Shown: positions 10,989-21,350 of the stretch, piece by piece | How positions within the stretch are numbered: the stretch's first letter is position 1 | How the letters are laid out: every line of letters starts with the position of its first letter | NCBI GenBank assembly: GCA_928212115.1 | Contig: CAKMRJ010003334.1 | Coordinates: forward strand, 95,357,397-95,421,396 | From: Lactuca virosa | Lineage: Eukaryota; Streptophyta; Magnoliopsida; Asterales; Asteraceae | Direction of reading: 5' to 3' | DNA: 64,000 nucleotides | Translations under genes and position numbers: made by a program | Notes under the pieces: model-generated | The model's input: only the letters and a program-made list of their open reading frames with translations | The model's database searches: none | What the model was told of the DNA's origin: nothing

Positions 10989-12185
10989 CTCTTGGTTCAA
11001 GTATGGAATAAATATATTAAGTTTTGAGTTTTGTAGGGAACTCGATGAGTTAGGAGGCTCCAACTCGTCGTGTAGAGATCTCTTCAGTCGCGCATCATTT
11101 GAGGTCTACTCGACGAGTTGGAAGGCCCCAACTAAACGAGTTGATGCTGTAAAGGAAAACCCTAATTTTCAGGATTTGTACCCTATTTAAAGGCCTTAAG
11201 CCTCACTTGTAGCCTCCCTTATCACCCCTTTGTCCAGAGAAACCCTATATCGTGTCTCATCTCCAATTTTGAGTGTGTAAGGGCTTAAGGAGTGTTTTTT
11301 TTTGTGTTTATGTGAAGAAACTTGAAGTGGTCGGTGCATGGCTGAAGGGAGAGGCTGTAGATCCGGTGTCTAAGCTGCTGTGGCAACCATTTTAAGGTAT
11401 AAAGTCGAAACCTTGACCTTCCATTGCTTAGATCTTATTCTATGAAAACTTATGGCCATTATTAGCCTAGTTTGGGACCATTCTTGGTTTTGAGCATGAT
11501 ATGAAGATATGACTTTAGATCTGGACATCTCAGGGCCTTTGGGGACTTAAAGTTGCCAACTTTATCAAGTATTGGCCCTCCTTCATGCTCTAAGTCCCTT
11601 GATAAGCTTTGATTAAGTGTTTTTAGCCTTTAATGCTTTGCATGAATGTAAAGTTAGCAACTTTACATGGTATCTTAACCCTAAGGGGTTGGATCTGTAG
11701 TTTGGGGCTTTAGATTCGACTAGGAAGGGGATGAATATGTTGAGACAGGGGAAACTCGACGAGTTGCCCTGGCAACTCGACGAGTTAGGTCAGGTTTTCC
11801 CGCTTTCTGGATACTGAGCAGACTCGGCGAGTTGGCTAGAGTTTTTCCCGGTTTCTGAACACCGAAGGAACTCGACAAGTTGCTAGATGCACTCGACGAG
11901 TTGGGTTAACATTAACTGTTGATCTTGACTGTTGACTGTTGACTGTTGACCAGGAGTTGACTAGGGTTGACCATTCAGTATTTTAGGCCTTTTTGGTATT
12001 GGGCCTTCTCGGATTAGGTCCATTAATGGAGTTATGGACAGTATAGTATTGGGCTTGGGCCTCAGTTTTGGATCATATTGGGCCAGGGGTAGAATGGTCA
12101 TTTTACCCCATGTATGGATTAAGGATTATAGTAAGGAACCCAATTGCTAATTGGGTATATTGATTGGTATTGGCAGCTCGTGAAG

Positions 12186-12187
<2 letters not shown>

Positions 12188-12223
<36 letters not shown>

Positions 12224-12230
12224 CAGCTAA
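12188..12230 (+). repeat. 43-base poly-G run
   Basis: An uninterrupted run of 43 G occurs in the 3' LTR between GAAGCC and CAGCAGCT. The equivalent place in the 5' LTR (about 5672-5682) reads GAAGCCGACGGGGCAGTAGCT. It may be a real expansion, or a sequencing or polishing artefact. Confidence 0.9.
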
Positions 12231-12412
12231 GGATGTCATTCGGGAAGCTTCTGCATTTGAGGTGAGTCTCTTTACCATACCAATGGGTCTAAGGCACCAA
12301 GGCCGGCCCATTTTATGATATGTGGTACACTAGCTGATGTAGTGTTATGTGGCATGTTAGTTGGTTATATGCTAGGAGGTATGCTAGTTGTATATGTGGT
12401 ATACCTGTATGA

Positions 12413-12700
12413 AAGACCATGGGGGAGCCCATGACACTTGGATGTCAGACCATGTGGAGAGCCCATGGCTTTCCTATTAAAGACCATGGGGGGAGCCCAT
12501 GGCACTTGGATGTAAGACCATGTGGGGAGCCCATGGCTTTCCTATTAAAGACCATGGGGGAGCCCATGACACTTGGATGTAAGACCATGTGCGGAGCCCA
12601 TGGCTTTCCTATTAAAGACCATGGGGGAGCCCATGGCACTTAGGTGTAAGACCATATAGGGAACCCATTTCATCCCGGAGTAAGACCCTGGGGGAGCCCA
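12413..12700 (+). repeat. Hairpin array in 3' LTR
   Basis: This is the counterpart of the 5873-6165 array, again about eight GACCATG...GGGAGCCCATGG units with alternating linkers. Unit sequences differ from the 5' LTR at several positions, some inside stems. Confidence 0.85.
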
Positions 12701-13854
12701 CATCATCCCTATATGTTGTATGCATGGCTTATGTGGTTTATGTAGCTATATTGTAGCTAATATGGATTATGTGATTGATGGGGTTTATGTTGCTTTTATA
12801 GCTAACATGGATTATGTGATTATGTGGATTGTGTGAGGTATGCTCTGGAGAACTCACTAAGCTTCGTGCTTACAATTTTTGTTTATGGTTTCAGGTATCA
12901 TCAGTTTGGAAAGGAAGAATCCGGCTTGATCGCAGCGCACACACCCGTGTTTTCCGTATCATGTGATTTTGGGATGTAACTCTGATAACTGTTTCAATTA
13001 AGCAATGTTTTTGGAATGCTCGGATTTAAAAAATAACTATGTTTTTACTATTATAAAAACGAAATTTTTACCCCTGATTTTTGGTTTGTTACACTCGGAA
13101 TTGCACTTCATCTCGGAATGATCTTCTTATCTTGGAACATCTACTCATCTTGGACTTATCTCGGACTCAGCTGACTTCGGATCTTGAGTGATTGCTAGAG
13201 GTTCACTTTTCATACTTTTCATGATTCAACAATTTGTCATTTAACTTGGAAATTATGTTTAAAATATATCATTATGAGCGAGTGTTGTAGACGAACATGT
13301 TTTTTACACATCCGATGACATCTACCGTCATCTTCTCCAATGACTCCTATGACGTTAACATATTTTTTTGTCATTGAACACAAACTTGAAATCATTTTTG
13401 CCATTGAACATGGTTTTAAAATCAATTATTGCGTTTAAGAAAAAATCGTTTTTGAATACCCATGTTCAACGTTTTTGTATAATTATCTTCAAGAATTTTT
13501 TTTGCAGATAACTTGTTCATCTCCAAAAATATGTTGCGCTCATTTTGTTTTGGAAATCATGTTTAAGAAATCATTTTTACATGTGTGTTCAAGAAATTAT
13601 TTTTTTTAGATCATGTGTTTCTTCTCCGAAAAGATATCAAAATTGAGAGATGTAGAATATGGTCATTGGAAAATTCACGGTAGCCGGAGATTTAATGGAG
13701 ATGTCTGGATCGTCGGAAACCGATCAAGCCTAAAATACCTAGTAATAATGGTATATTTTGAACAACAAGTTTAATAGTAAAATTATGTAAAATAACTTTT
13801 AATGATTAAATGTGTATATGGTGCATGATTTATTACTCTTACAAGTCATTAACC

Positions 13855-13856
<2 letters not shown>

Positions 13857-13888
<32 letters not shown>
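13857..13888. repeat. (AAT)n microsatellite
   Basis: About ten uninterrupted AAT/ATA repeats lie in AT-rich intergenic DNA. Confidence 0.9.
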
Positions 13889-13889
<1 letters not shown>

Positions 13890-13946
13890 CACTAAATTCA
13901 TGAAAATTATATTGATATGTTCAATTAATCATCCATAAAAACCTAT

Positions 13947-14024
13947 CATTAGATTATATATTAAATAATCCACAAAATAAATACACATTAGATTATATAT
14001 TAAATAATCCACAAAATAAATACA
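13947..14024. repeat. 39 bp perfect tandem duplication
   Basis: Two identical adjacent units begin CATTAGATTATATATTAAAT and end AATAAATACA. They lie about 190 bp downstream of the FAF stop codon. Confidence 0.9.
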
Positions 14025-14210
14025 CATGACATGACGATATTAACTTAAATCCGCACCATACACGTGGTATTATTTAATGACCCGTGAAAATTAGTCCTCG
14101 GCTTCCAATATAATCATAAACAACGGTCTTGATAACACATTCTGGATCAATAGTTATTCGCTGACGATTACTATTAATGAAAATTGTGAAGATGATCGCC
14201 ATTTTCATGT

Positions 14211-15083
14211 TTAAGATATGACCACCGGCCGAAACAAACTCCAGTTTCCTATTCCCTTATTCCCGTTTCCACCGTCTTTGCAACTCCTTAACCTAAACTC
14301 AGTCGACTCTTGATCGAACGAGTTTGCTGCTACCCGAGTTGGTCGTTTTGAGTTTGAGTTACGTCCATCTACCCCCCACCACCACCCACCATCTTCCACG
14401 TCACCATCACAAGATTCTTCTTCACCACCTTCCTTTTTCTTATTAGCCCTCCCAGTTTCAACATTTTCACAACAGTCCTTCGACAGAGACAGCCTAAGTC
14501 TCCCATCCGTACGTTCTGCTTCAAACTTTGTACCACAGTCAGAAACACTCACAGCTTTGATTACCAACCGGCCACCTTCCCTGTGAGGGCTCACTTTCAC
14601 AGTACCATCTGAGCCACTAATGGAGGTCAACGGCGGCGGAAAGCCTCCACGGTGGCTCCGGCTCGCCACTTTCCGGTATAAATTCCTAGCTTTTGACCGA
14701 AACATCTCTCTCTCCTCCCAGTTAAGCTCATCACTGCTTTCACTCACATCACTCCCAGTTTCAGTACCTAAACTCTCCGTACACATTTCTAAGCTCATCG
14801 AACTTAATGTCGAAGCAGAAAGCTTCACCATTGGATGAACATAAACTTCCTCATTTTTAAAATTACTATTGGAAGACGGGTTTTCAAGAACATTAAAAAA
14901 ACTGAACCCATTGTTCTTGCTAACTCTCTCACCATTTTTATCGCCTGTCACAGAATTTGCTTCGGTATTCGGTTTTTGATGCAGTTGGGAAGGTTTTGAA
15001 GACGATTTGTGGGTTAAAACCGTTGATTCTGTTAGAGGAGGTTCCAGGCAAGATTGCAAACCTTGACACACTGTGGAGGCCAT
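14211..15083 (-). CDS. FAF: FANTASTIC FOUR (FAF) family protein
   Basis: The 290-residue protein has the FAF domain at about residues 146-200: FPPPLTSISG, then HREGGRLVIKAVSV. Upstream is the family motif MCTESLGTETGSD (100-112), followed by an acidic Ser/Asp stretch and the helical segment ERE.FRSKARNLYRKV. After the domain comes a Glu/Asp/Gly-rich acidic tail (about 218-233) and a basic Ser/Arg region. FAF proteins are plant-specific regulators of shoot meristem size; the Arabidopsis members dampen WUSCHEL. The gene is a single exon, as is usual for the family, and appears intact. The ATG at 15083 is supported by a TATA box 229 bases upstream. Its promoter is cut off about 420 bp upstream of TATA by a Sirevirus-like insertion. 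Which of the four Arabidopsis paralogues it matches cannot be told here. Confidence 0.85.
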   Translation of the reverse strand: MASTVCQGLQSCLEPPLTESTVLTHKSSSKPSQLHQKPNTEANSVTGDKNGERVSKNNGFSFFNVLENPSSNSNFKNEEVYVHPMVKLSASTLSSMSLEMCTESLGTETGSDVSESSDELNWEEREMFRSKARNLYRKVASRSHRGGFPPPLTSISGSDGTVKVSPHREGGRLVIKAVSVSDCGTKFEAERTDGRLRLSLSKDCCENVETGRANKKKEGGEEESCDGDVEDGGWWWGVDGRNSNSKRPTRVAANSFDQESTEFRLRSCKDGGNGNKGIGNWSLFRPVVIS

Positions 15084-15311
15084 TTGATCACAATGTTGAT
15101 CGATCGATCAGAACAGAAAAAAACAGAATAAATTTTGTTTTTTTTTCCAAGAAAATTTTGAAGAAACTTTTGGATGATCGAAAGATAAAAACTTTATGAG
15201 GAACTGAAGAAAACCCAAGTTGTTTTGGAGTGGAAAATTAGTAGCGTTTGTGGGTTTTGGAATGGAGAGTAATGGGAAAGTATGAGAAGAGGAGTAAAGG
15301 GGTGGAGGGTG

Positions 15312-15319
15312 TATTTATA
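15312..15319 (-). promoter_or_regulatory. TATA box of FAF gene
   Basis: The minus strand reads TATAAATA here, within CTTCTATAAATACACC. It is 229 bases upstream of the FAF start codon, which would give a 5' leader of roughly 200 bases. Confidence 0.6.
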
Positions 15320-15741
15320 GAAGATTAATGCATGTGAGGTCTCTTTTTCCCAAGAGATGCCACTAGAATTTATTCTGTTATTTTTTTTTTCTTAACTACT
15401 ATATTCGATATTTTTATGTAATTACAGTAATATTCAATTAATTAAAAAAATACAGATTTTGTAATTTGTAGAATGTAAGTGATTTTAACAAAATATCCCA
15501 ATAATGCGTTTTTTATATTTACGTTTTAATAGATTACCTTATATTAAATGTTATAAAACATTTCATTTTTTCATATATATTCAAAAACTAGTTTTGCGAT
15601 CTATGTATTACATGAGTTTATTAAAAAAAAATCAAATATGAAAATCTACCAATTTAAAAAGTTTAAATTTATAAGAAAAAAATAAAATATTTAATTATTA
15701 AAGTTGAAGTGTTTATTTATCTTTTTTTATATGTTAATTTT
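15320..15741. other. FAF upstream region, AT-rich, no gene
   Basis: Very AT-rich DNA between the FAF TATA box and the Sirevirus 3' LTR. It has no open frame of note. It ends with ATTTT (15737-15741), the left target duplication of the retrotransposon. Confidence 0.6.
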
Positions 15742-16049
15742 TGTTAGAACAAAGTTCTAGTAGGATCGATAGATTCTAAGCAGAAAAACAATTAAAGACG
15801 TAATGATGAACACATGAATGGTTTAACTGATGTCGAATGATTAAACTTTAACACCTCAGAAGAGCTCGATTAAGAACTTCGACTGTAGAGGTGTTTAGGG
15901 TTACAAAACAATAATAACTATAATCACGTTCGTTTCTAAGGCATACATGCATGCACTATTTATAGCTAAACCTTATAATAATCACGGATGGACAGGCCCA
16001 ATCCGGATATACAATACTAAGCCCATGACGCAACATAACATACCCAACA
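15742..16049 (-). repeat. 3' LTR of Sirevirus-like element
   Basis: This 308 bp LTR is bounded by TGTTAG and CCAACA and is 304/308 identical by eye to 32941-33248. It is preceded by the ATTTT duplication. Confidence 0.92.
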
Positions 16050-16062
16050 ATCTCCCCCTTTG
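16050..16062 (-). other. Polypurine tract of Sirevirus-like element
   Basis: On the minus strand GCAAAGGGGGAGATTG lies directly before the TGTTGGG start of the 3' LTR. It is the plus-strand primer for this element. Confidence 0.85.
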
Positions 16063-16081
16063 CGTCAATGGAGCCGAAAGC

Positions 16082-18405
16082 TCAGTTCGGTTGAGCTATA
16101 GAAGACTTCTTGACAGTCTTGAACACCTTCGGTATGATGGCCAAAAGAGTATGACGAAACGTGATATACCACCGAAGCATGTCCGTGAAGTTCTTCTTGT
16201 CTGCCTCAGAGTTCTGCTTGCACCGATGGATGATACTAATTATGTGCTCTAAGCAGTCCGTTGAGAACAGATGTTTGTCAACAAGAGCGAAAAGAAATCT
16301 ATTGGCTTCGCCTCTTGTGAACATCACCGTGAGATGTGTAGAATCAATTTGGCCCATCTTCATTTTATTCACATCTCCAGGTTTTGCTATTGGCTTTACA
16401 GTGGGTTTCTTATTCATAACTTTAGCTATCTCCTGATCCATTGCAGCTACTTCATGGATATAGGAGGCCAACATCCTCTTTAGATGATCCAAGATCGGCT
16501 CATATTCTTTCGGATTAGTGAGCAGTATGTTAAACAACAAGATCCAATCATAAGGATTCAAGTTTGGAAGATCTTCCAGGGATATAACCGAAACCGAGTT
16601 TGCTGAACCTCGGGTTATTTTGAAACTAACATTGATAAACTTCCCGGCAGGTGAAGGTTTCAGCACCTTGACAGTGATAATCTTCTGTGCACTCCATATC
16701 AGGTACTGAGGCTGACCGAACTTCAGATAAAAATCGATAAGTTCGCGATCAACTTTAGGATGAGGGAAGGGAACTTGAACAGTCGAATCAAAGCAATGAA
16801 ATGTAAATGCCTTTCGTGTTATAGGCATATCGAACTGTGAGTCCCTTGAATTTTCACAATCAAAAGAAGCGACAGGTTCCAGCCAGTACACGCTTGGAAA
16901 CTCTATTGCCTCTTTGATGAGCGTTTCTCTTGTCCAGAGAGGAAACAAGGCCTTTTTACAGTTTATAGCATCTTGCTCTTCCTTGTTCTTTCGCTCCCTT
17001 TCTTCAGCTTCCTTCGCAACCCGAAGGGTTTCATCCAATTCCTTATCCCTTTTCTTTCGTTTTAGGGCCTCGACAATTGTCTCTTCTTCTTCATCACTAT
17101 CATCATCCAATCCCTTTTTCTTATCTTGATAACCAGAACCCGAAGCTTCATTACCCTTCGGTTCGGTTTTGACTGTGACCTTCGGTTGAGTAGTGTGAGC
17201 ACCTTCTCCCCCTTGTTTTGGAGGGACGAATCTCTCCGAAACACCCTTCATTTCATGTAAGAGAGCAAGGGCAGGAAGAAGTTTGGAAGTCAAATGATTC
17301 CTGATGGTCAGAGTAAGTATTGGATCATGAGCACTAAGAAGATTGGTAAGCATATTCTTGACATCCCCAGCACAGCTCCGAAAAACAGCTCGCTCTGTCT
17401 TTAACAATGAAATCTCCTTTTCAGCTTGAGCTAATTGCACTTTCTGAACTTCAATAGTAGAGGCTTGGCGTGCAAGATCTTCCTTTAATGCACTCTCCTT
17501 TGCTAAATCAGCTTGGAGTGTTTGAAGATGAGAAGTCACTGAGCTAAGTAGAGAAGTGTTCTCAGCTTGAATGGAAGAACGAACAGACTCAAATTTAGCT
17601 TGCTCCTCTTTTAGTGACTTGGATAAGGAATCAACTGAAGCGTTCACTTTGGTTGCATTTGAATCAGCATGTCCTTTGAGTGATTCAAGAAAAATCTGAG
17701 AGCTGTGAACAAGTTCTGCAACTTCAGCAGTGGCCTTCTTGCAAGGAGAAGTGGAATCCTCAACGGCCTTCGTCGATTTGTCAATGGCCCCAGTATATTG
17801 CTCAAAAGCAGTGTCCAGAAAAGCTTTGAGCACAACATCGTTGTATGAATTGTTGGAGGCAAACAATTGATCAAGCTTTTCATCAATACTCTGCAGTTGT
17901 TGTCGTGAGACAGAAGCCTCTTCATCTTCATCTGTTGGAAGCCGATAAAGCCTGTAATAAGTCGAGTCAAACTCAACATTATCACCACCAAGAGTATCAC
18001 CAGAATCGGTTGAAGGTGAGGATGAAAGAGGTTTGGAAGTAACAGGAGGTTCGGTTTTAGTATTCGCCCCCGTATCAGATACGTTGACGTTAACTGTCGG
18101 TTCGGTTGTAGTGGTGGTAGTTGCTTGGGAAATGATAGGAGGTGGTAAAGGAGTTGTAGAAATTGGTATGGTACTAACTGGTGGTGGTGGTGGTACAAAA
18201 GTTGTTGTTTGAGATGTGGGAGGTGGTGGAATAGAAGTGGTGGTGTGAGATGTAGGAGGTGGTGGAATTGGAGCAACCGAAACTGGAACAGTGGTTTGCG
18301 GCGGAGATGGAGGAGGTGTTGGAACCTTGTCATTAAGAGGTTCGGTGGGAGTTGGAGAACGAGGAGGTGTGTTACCTCTTGGTGATTCATGATGTTGAAT
18401 TCCTC
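16082..18405 (-). CDS. Env-position ORF, Pro-rich plus coiled-coil protein
   Basis: One frame is open from about 18405 down to the stop at 16082, roughly 770 codons. The N-terminal part (about 18400-18040) is Pro/Thr-rich with many PPP runs. Then come a coiled-coil stretch (17630-17370: SLSKSLKEEQ..., LQADLAKESALKEDLARQ), an acidic patch DDDSDEEEE followed by a charged helix (17115-16965), and a globular C-terminal part with YWLEPVASFD and YDWILLFNILLTNP. It lies between pol and the 3' LTR, the env-like position of Sireviruses. I see no signal peptide or membrane span, so an envelope role is not supported; a role in host interaction or particle function is only a guess. No ATG is seen near 18405, and upstream sequence at 18490-19505 belongs to the same protein in other frames. 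Confidence 0.6.
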
Positions 18406-19505
18406 TTCCTCATCTCCTCATCATGCTGAGCTTGAAGGGAAGGACTCTTTGGATTTCTTTGCCATCTTCTTAATCTTCTTTGGAGCCGAAGAATCACTTT
18501 ATCAGCCTTCGCTTTTTAGACTTGGCAGGCTTAGACGAAGGACCTTCGGTTGTCACTTTCTTGGTAGTTGCCCTTTTTCCTCGGTTGGCTGGCTTCTCCA
18601 GCATCCAAAGCAGCTTGCTGTTCAGGAGTCAGTACTCTCGGTCCTTTTGGGAGGAAGCTTTCGGTAATCAGCCATCACTTACTTTCGGCTGAACACACCT
18701 GTACATCGTCTCAGGTATGGAACCATTGTGGGAGAACTTTGTGGCATCAGAGAAGATGATCTCTTCGTATGAAAGGTAGCCACAGACGAGACCAGGGCAT
18801 CCTTCATTACTGGAATCTGCAAAGAATCAATAGCCCTTCGCGTGTGATGATGGTCCAGAAGCGACCACAAGAAATTTCAGAGTGTCTCGTTGAAGTGTTG
18901 AGACTTTGCACCAATTGTGACCAAATAATCGACCCATAGTCGAGATTAATCCCATTGTAGAGGACCATAGAGAATGGTCAGAAAACCCTTACTGGTACCA
19001 TCTGACCCAGCAACCCTCTCCGCCAAACTTTGTTGAGAAGAGTAAGCAATCCATTCCATTGTGGCGGCAAACATGATTTCTTAACCTTCGTCACGGTGGT
19101 AAGAACATCAGTGTATCCCATCTCGTAGAGCATTGTAAACAGTTGAGTTGTGGTTACGAAGGGAGAGATAACAGAGGCATCGACGGCAAGCTTTAACAGG
19201 GAAATAACAATCACCCTTTTGAAATTGTGCCGTGCGAGAAGATTTGAAAGTAGATCCTCTCCTTGTTCTTGTCATAGGTTGCAGTAGAATAGACTTGGGA
19301 TAGAAGAGACATTGGGACAGATTCCACCTGTGTGAGTGCGATAACCAGAGGAGAGTATTTGAGGCCATTCAACAACTTGGAGCATGTACGAATCATACAG
19401 AGAAACGGGGTTCAGTTGAATGATCATGTTCTGATTGGGTTTGATCACGAGCAATGAGGACGAGATGAAGCAGTTTGATCTTGAACAGATGAGGAATCCG
19501 CCATT
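18406..19505 (-). pseudogene. N-terminal part of env-position protein, frameshifted
   Basis: From an ATG at 19505 the minus strand encodes coherent protein that hops between frames: NQNMIIQLNPVSLYDSYML (19440-19380), LKYSPLVIALTQVESVPMSL (19360-19300), YDKNKERIYFQIFSHGTISKG (19270-19215), LLKLAVDASVISPFVTTTQL and CLPPQWNGLLTLLNK (19200-19025). LPPxWNGLxTLL recurs in ORFs at this position in related plant elements as I remember them. At least four frame changes occur in 1.1 kb. Because the adjoining 20394-24969 copy shows the same indel style, many may be base errors rather than true mutations. Confidence 0.55.
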
Positions 19506-20393
19506 GTTGAGGTAAGGAAGAAGATGAACAGTTGCAGATCGCCTTGTGTATTGAGAGAATTTGAAGAAGGTAAGAAGGTACAATATGTGTGAGAAACCCT
19601 TTTATATACCGTTGCCAGGAGAGAGAAAGAATCTTCGTGATGATGATACGATCACTGAAACGTCGCCTAAAAAAGCGCGATGTGACAGCTTGGTTTCCCC
19701 AGATAGACGTCATCAAGCGTGGGTTTAGGAAACCGTTCAAATTCACGCGCCCAAAATCTTATCCACATATCGTCTTTTCAAATTCACCTTCGCTTCAGAT
19801 AGATAACCATTTTCGCGCTTAAAAGAAACTTTCAAACAGGCCATAGGAAACAACAACCAGAATTTGGAAAATCACAAAGTTTCGTGCAAGAGTGTGCCAA
19901 AAATTAAGAAATAAAGCGAAAATGTGTATAGGATGTGAGTGATGTCTGTTAGAAGACATTTAAAGCAGATGATTCCGGGCAAGAATCTCTTCCTTCAAAG
20001 TCAAGAGAGACTTGAAGTGCTTGCGTGGTTTCCCGAAACAATACGACGAGTGCTTGTAAAGAAACACCGAAAAGGCTTCTTTTAAATAATAGGCTAAGGG
20101 TGGCTTATCTTCAACCGAACATCGATTCTTAACATAAGACCGAACGTTGGATGAAGTACTTGTGAGACCGATGTGGTCTGTTGAACAAGTAGGTTGGATA
20201 TAATTTGTTGTGACTGAAGATGTTATATATAAATCTCAAAAACAAAACCAAACTGGATCTTTTTGGGAAGAAATGTCTTGGTGTTAGACAATTTCATAAA
20301 AGACCACTCAAAAATAAAATGGAGATTTTGTAGGTAACAAGTAAGATCTTGAATATAAAGATTCACCGTCAATTCATTGTTGGTGTTGGATTG
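19506..20393 (-). other. Spacer between pol and env-position ORF
   Basis: No conserved coding sequence is recognised. The stretch contains short AT-rich segments and several CCGAA boxes. It would be the leader for any spliced or internally initiated transcript of the env-position ORF. Confidence 0.45.
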
Positions 20394-20869
20394 TGGGTTT
20401 CACTCAGCACGTGGTTACGTATCTAAGATCATAAAACACATATTTATGCAACCATAAACCTCAGTGGTAAAGCTGAGAGTCTCAAGGGTTACAGTGGTGA
20501 ACCGAAAGTTGATGGAGAATGTAAGGAAGGTGGTTAAGGAACCGAAAGTACCTCTGCTATATAAACGTGACAAAGCAGAAAACTCTTAACTCATTTGAGA
20601 AGAGTAAGGTAGCTCTTGACTTGAGTGGATTTAACAGCCTGATTGGGAAGAAACGATAGGTATAGATCGAATCATTAAGGCCGCTCTTAGTCTTAGAGGC
20701 TTCGGTCGACATGCAGCAGCATGCTTCTAGGGACACTTAACTAGTTCAGATGAAAAGAATCATACCTGCCTTAGCTCCAAATTATGTTGCACTGAATACT
20801 TGGGACCTAATAAAAAGAACAAGCAACAAAAACAACCCACCACAAAAACACAAACAAAACAACAACAAA

Positions 20870-21065
20870 CAAAAACAAAAAAAAAACTTTTAGAAAAATA
20901 TTTTTGGAGTTTTGAAAATTTTCTGAAAAAATTAAAAACAGAAAAATAAAGAAAAATATTTTTGGATTTTTGAAGTTTTCTGAAAATAATAAAAACAGAA
21001 AAATAAAAGAAAAAATATTTTGGATTTTTGAAGTTTTCTGAAAACATAATAAAAACAAAAAATAA
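20870..21065. repeat. A-rich 60 bp tandem repeats, left copy
   Basis: About three units of roughly 60 bases repeat a core of AAAAATATTTTTGGATTTTTG followed by AAGTTTTCTGAAAA. The minus-strand frames are Phe/Lys-rich artefacts. This is the counterpart of 25485-25680. Confidence 0.8.
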
Positions 21066-21184
21066 ACAAGGAAATTAGCACAAACACTCTTAAAAAAAAA
21101 TAAAAAAAATAAGAGAAAATAGAGTAAGAATAGACTTAAAAAAAAAAAACAAAATTTACAGCCGAAAACCAAACCTTAAAAGAA

Positions 21185-21350
21185 TGAAGCGAAATAGCCG
21201 AGCGGGTTCATTTCGGTCCTTAAAATTCCGGAGCCGAAATAGACCGAGCGTTCGGTTCATTTCGGTTCCCGAAAATTATGGAGCCGAAATAGACGAGCGT
21301 TCGGTTCATTTCGGTTCCCGAAAAATCCGGAACCGAAATAGACCGAGCGT
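21185..21350. repeat. CCGAAATAGACCGAGCG tandem repeats, left copy
   Basis: Three to four units of about 50 bases combine GAGCCGAAATAGACCGAGCG with TTCGGTTCATTTCGGTTCC. This is the counterpart of 25800-25985. Confidence 0.8.

Larger units (their letters stand above)
4550..13093 (+). mobile_element. Complete but coding-dead Ty3/gypsy element
   Basis: Two related LTRs (4550-6554 and 10984-13093) with TGTAAC...GTT(G/A)CA ends bracket a 4.4 kb interior. A Met-tRNA primer site lies at the left and a polypurine tract at the right, giving plus orientation. The flanks CTTGG (4545-4549) and CTCGG (13094-13098) look like a 5 bp target duplication with one mismatch. The interior preserves only a gag zinc-knuckle relic and the C-terminal end of a chromovirus-type pol. 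I could not recognise RT or integrase, so it needs enzymes from elsewhere or is dead. The large LTRs and the terminal motif point to a Tekay-like chromovirus (inference). Confidence 0.88.
10984..13093 (+). repeat. 3' LTR of gypsy element
   Basis: This 2110 bp LTR is collinear with 4550-6554. It retains a 90 bp segment (11468-11557) missing from the 5' LTR and contains a 43-base G run (12188-12230) where the 5' LTR reads GACGGGG. Many point differences from the 5' LTR indicate an old insertion. Confidence 0.88.
13094..14210. other. Intergenic host DNA downstream of FAF gene
   Basis: No gene is recognised. The first 110 bases repeat a CATCTCGGA/CATCTTGGA motif. An (AAT)n microsatellite lies at 13857-13888 and a 39 bp tandem duplication at 13947-14024. 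The remainder is AT-rich. Confidence 0.6.

Noticed and set aside
12419..12643. Open frames in the matching array of the 3' LTR
   Set aside because: Same reason: repeat periodicity, not coding constraint.
14620..14838. Plus-strand frames across the FAF gene (also 14957-15199)
   Set aside because: They are antisense to the FAF coding sequence, which has strong family motifs. No independent evidence of an opposite-strand gene.
17644..18390. 248-residue Leu/His/Pro-rich minus-strand frame
   Set aside because: It overlaps the Pro/Thr-rich part of the env-position ORF in another register. The correct frame is the one continuous with the coiled-coil protein; this one only reflects CCACC-rich codons.
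20760..21172. Phe/Lys/Val-rich minus-strand frames (also 25419-25692)
   Set aside because: They translate the A/T-rich 60 bp tandem repeats. Composition is extreme and no domain is present.
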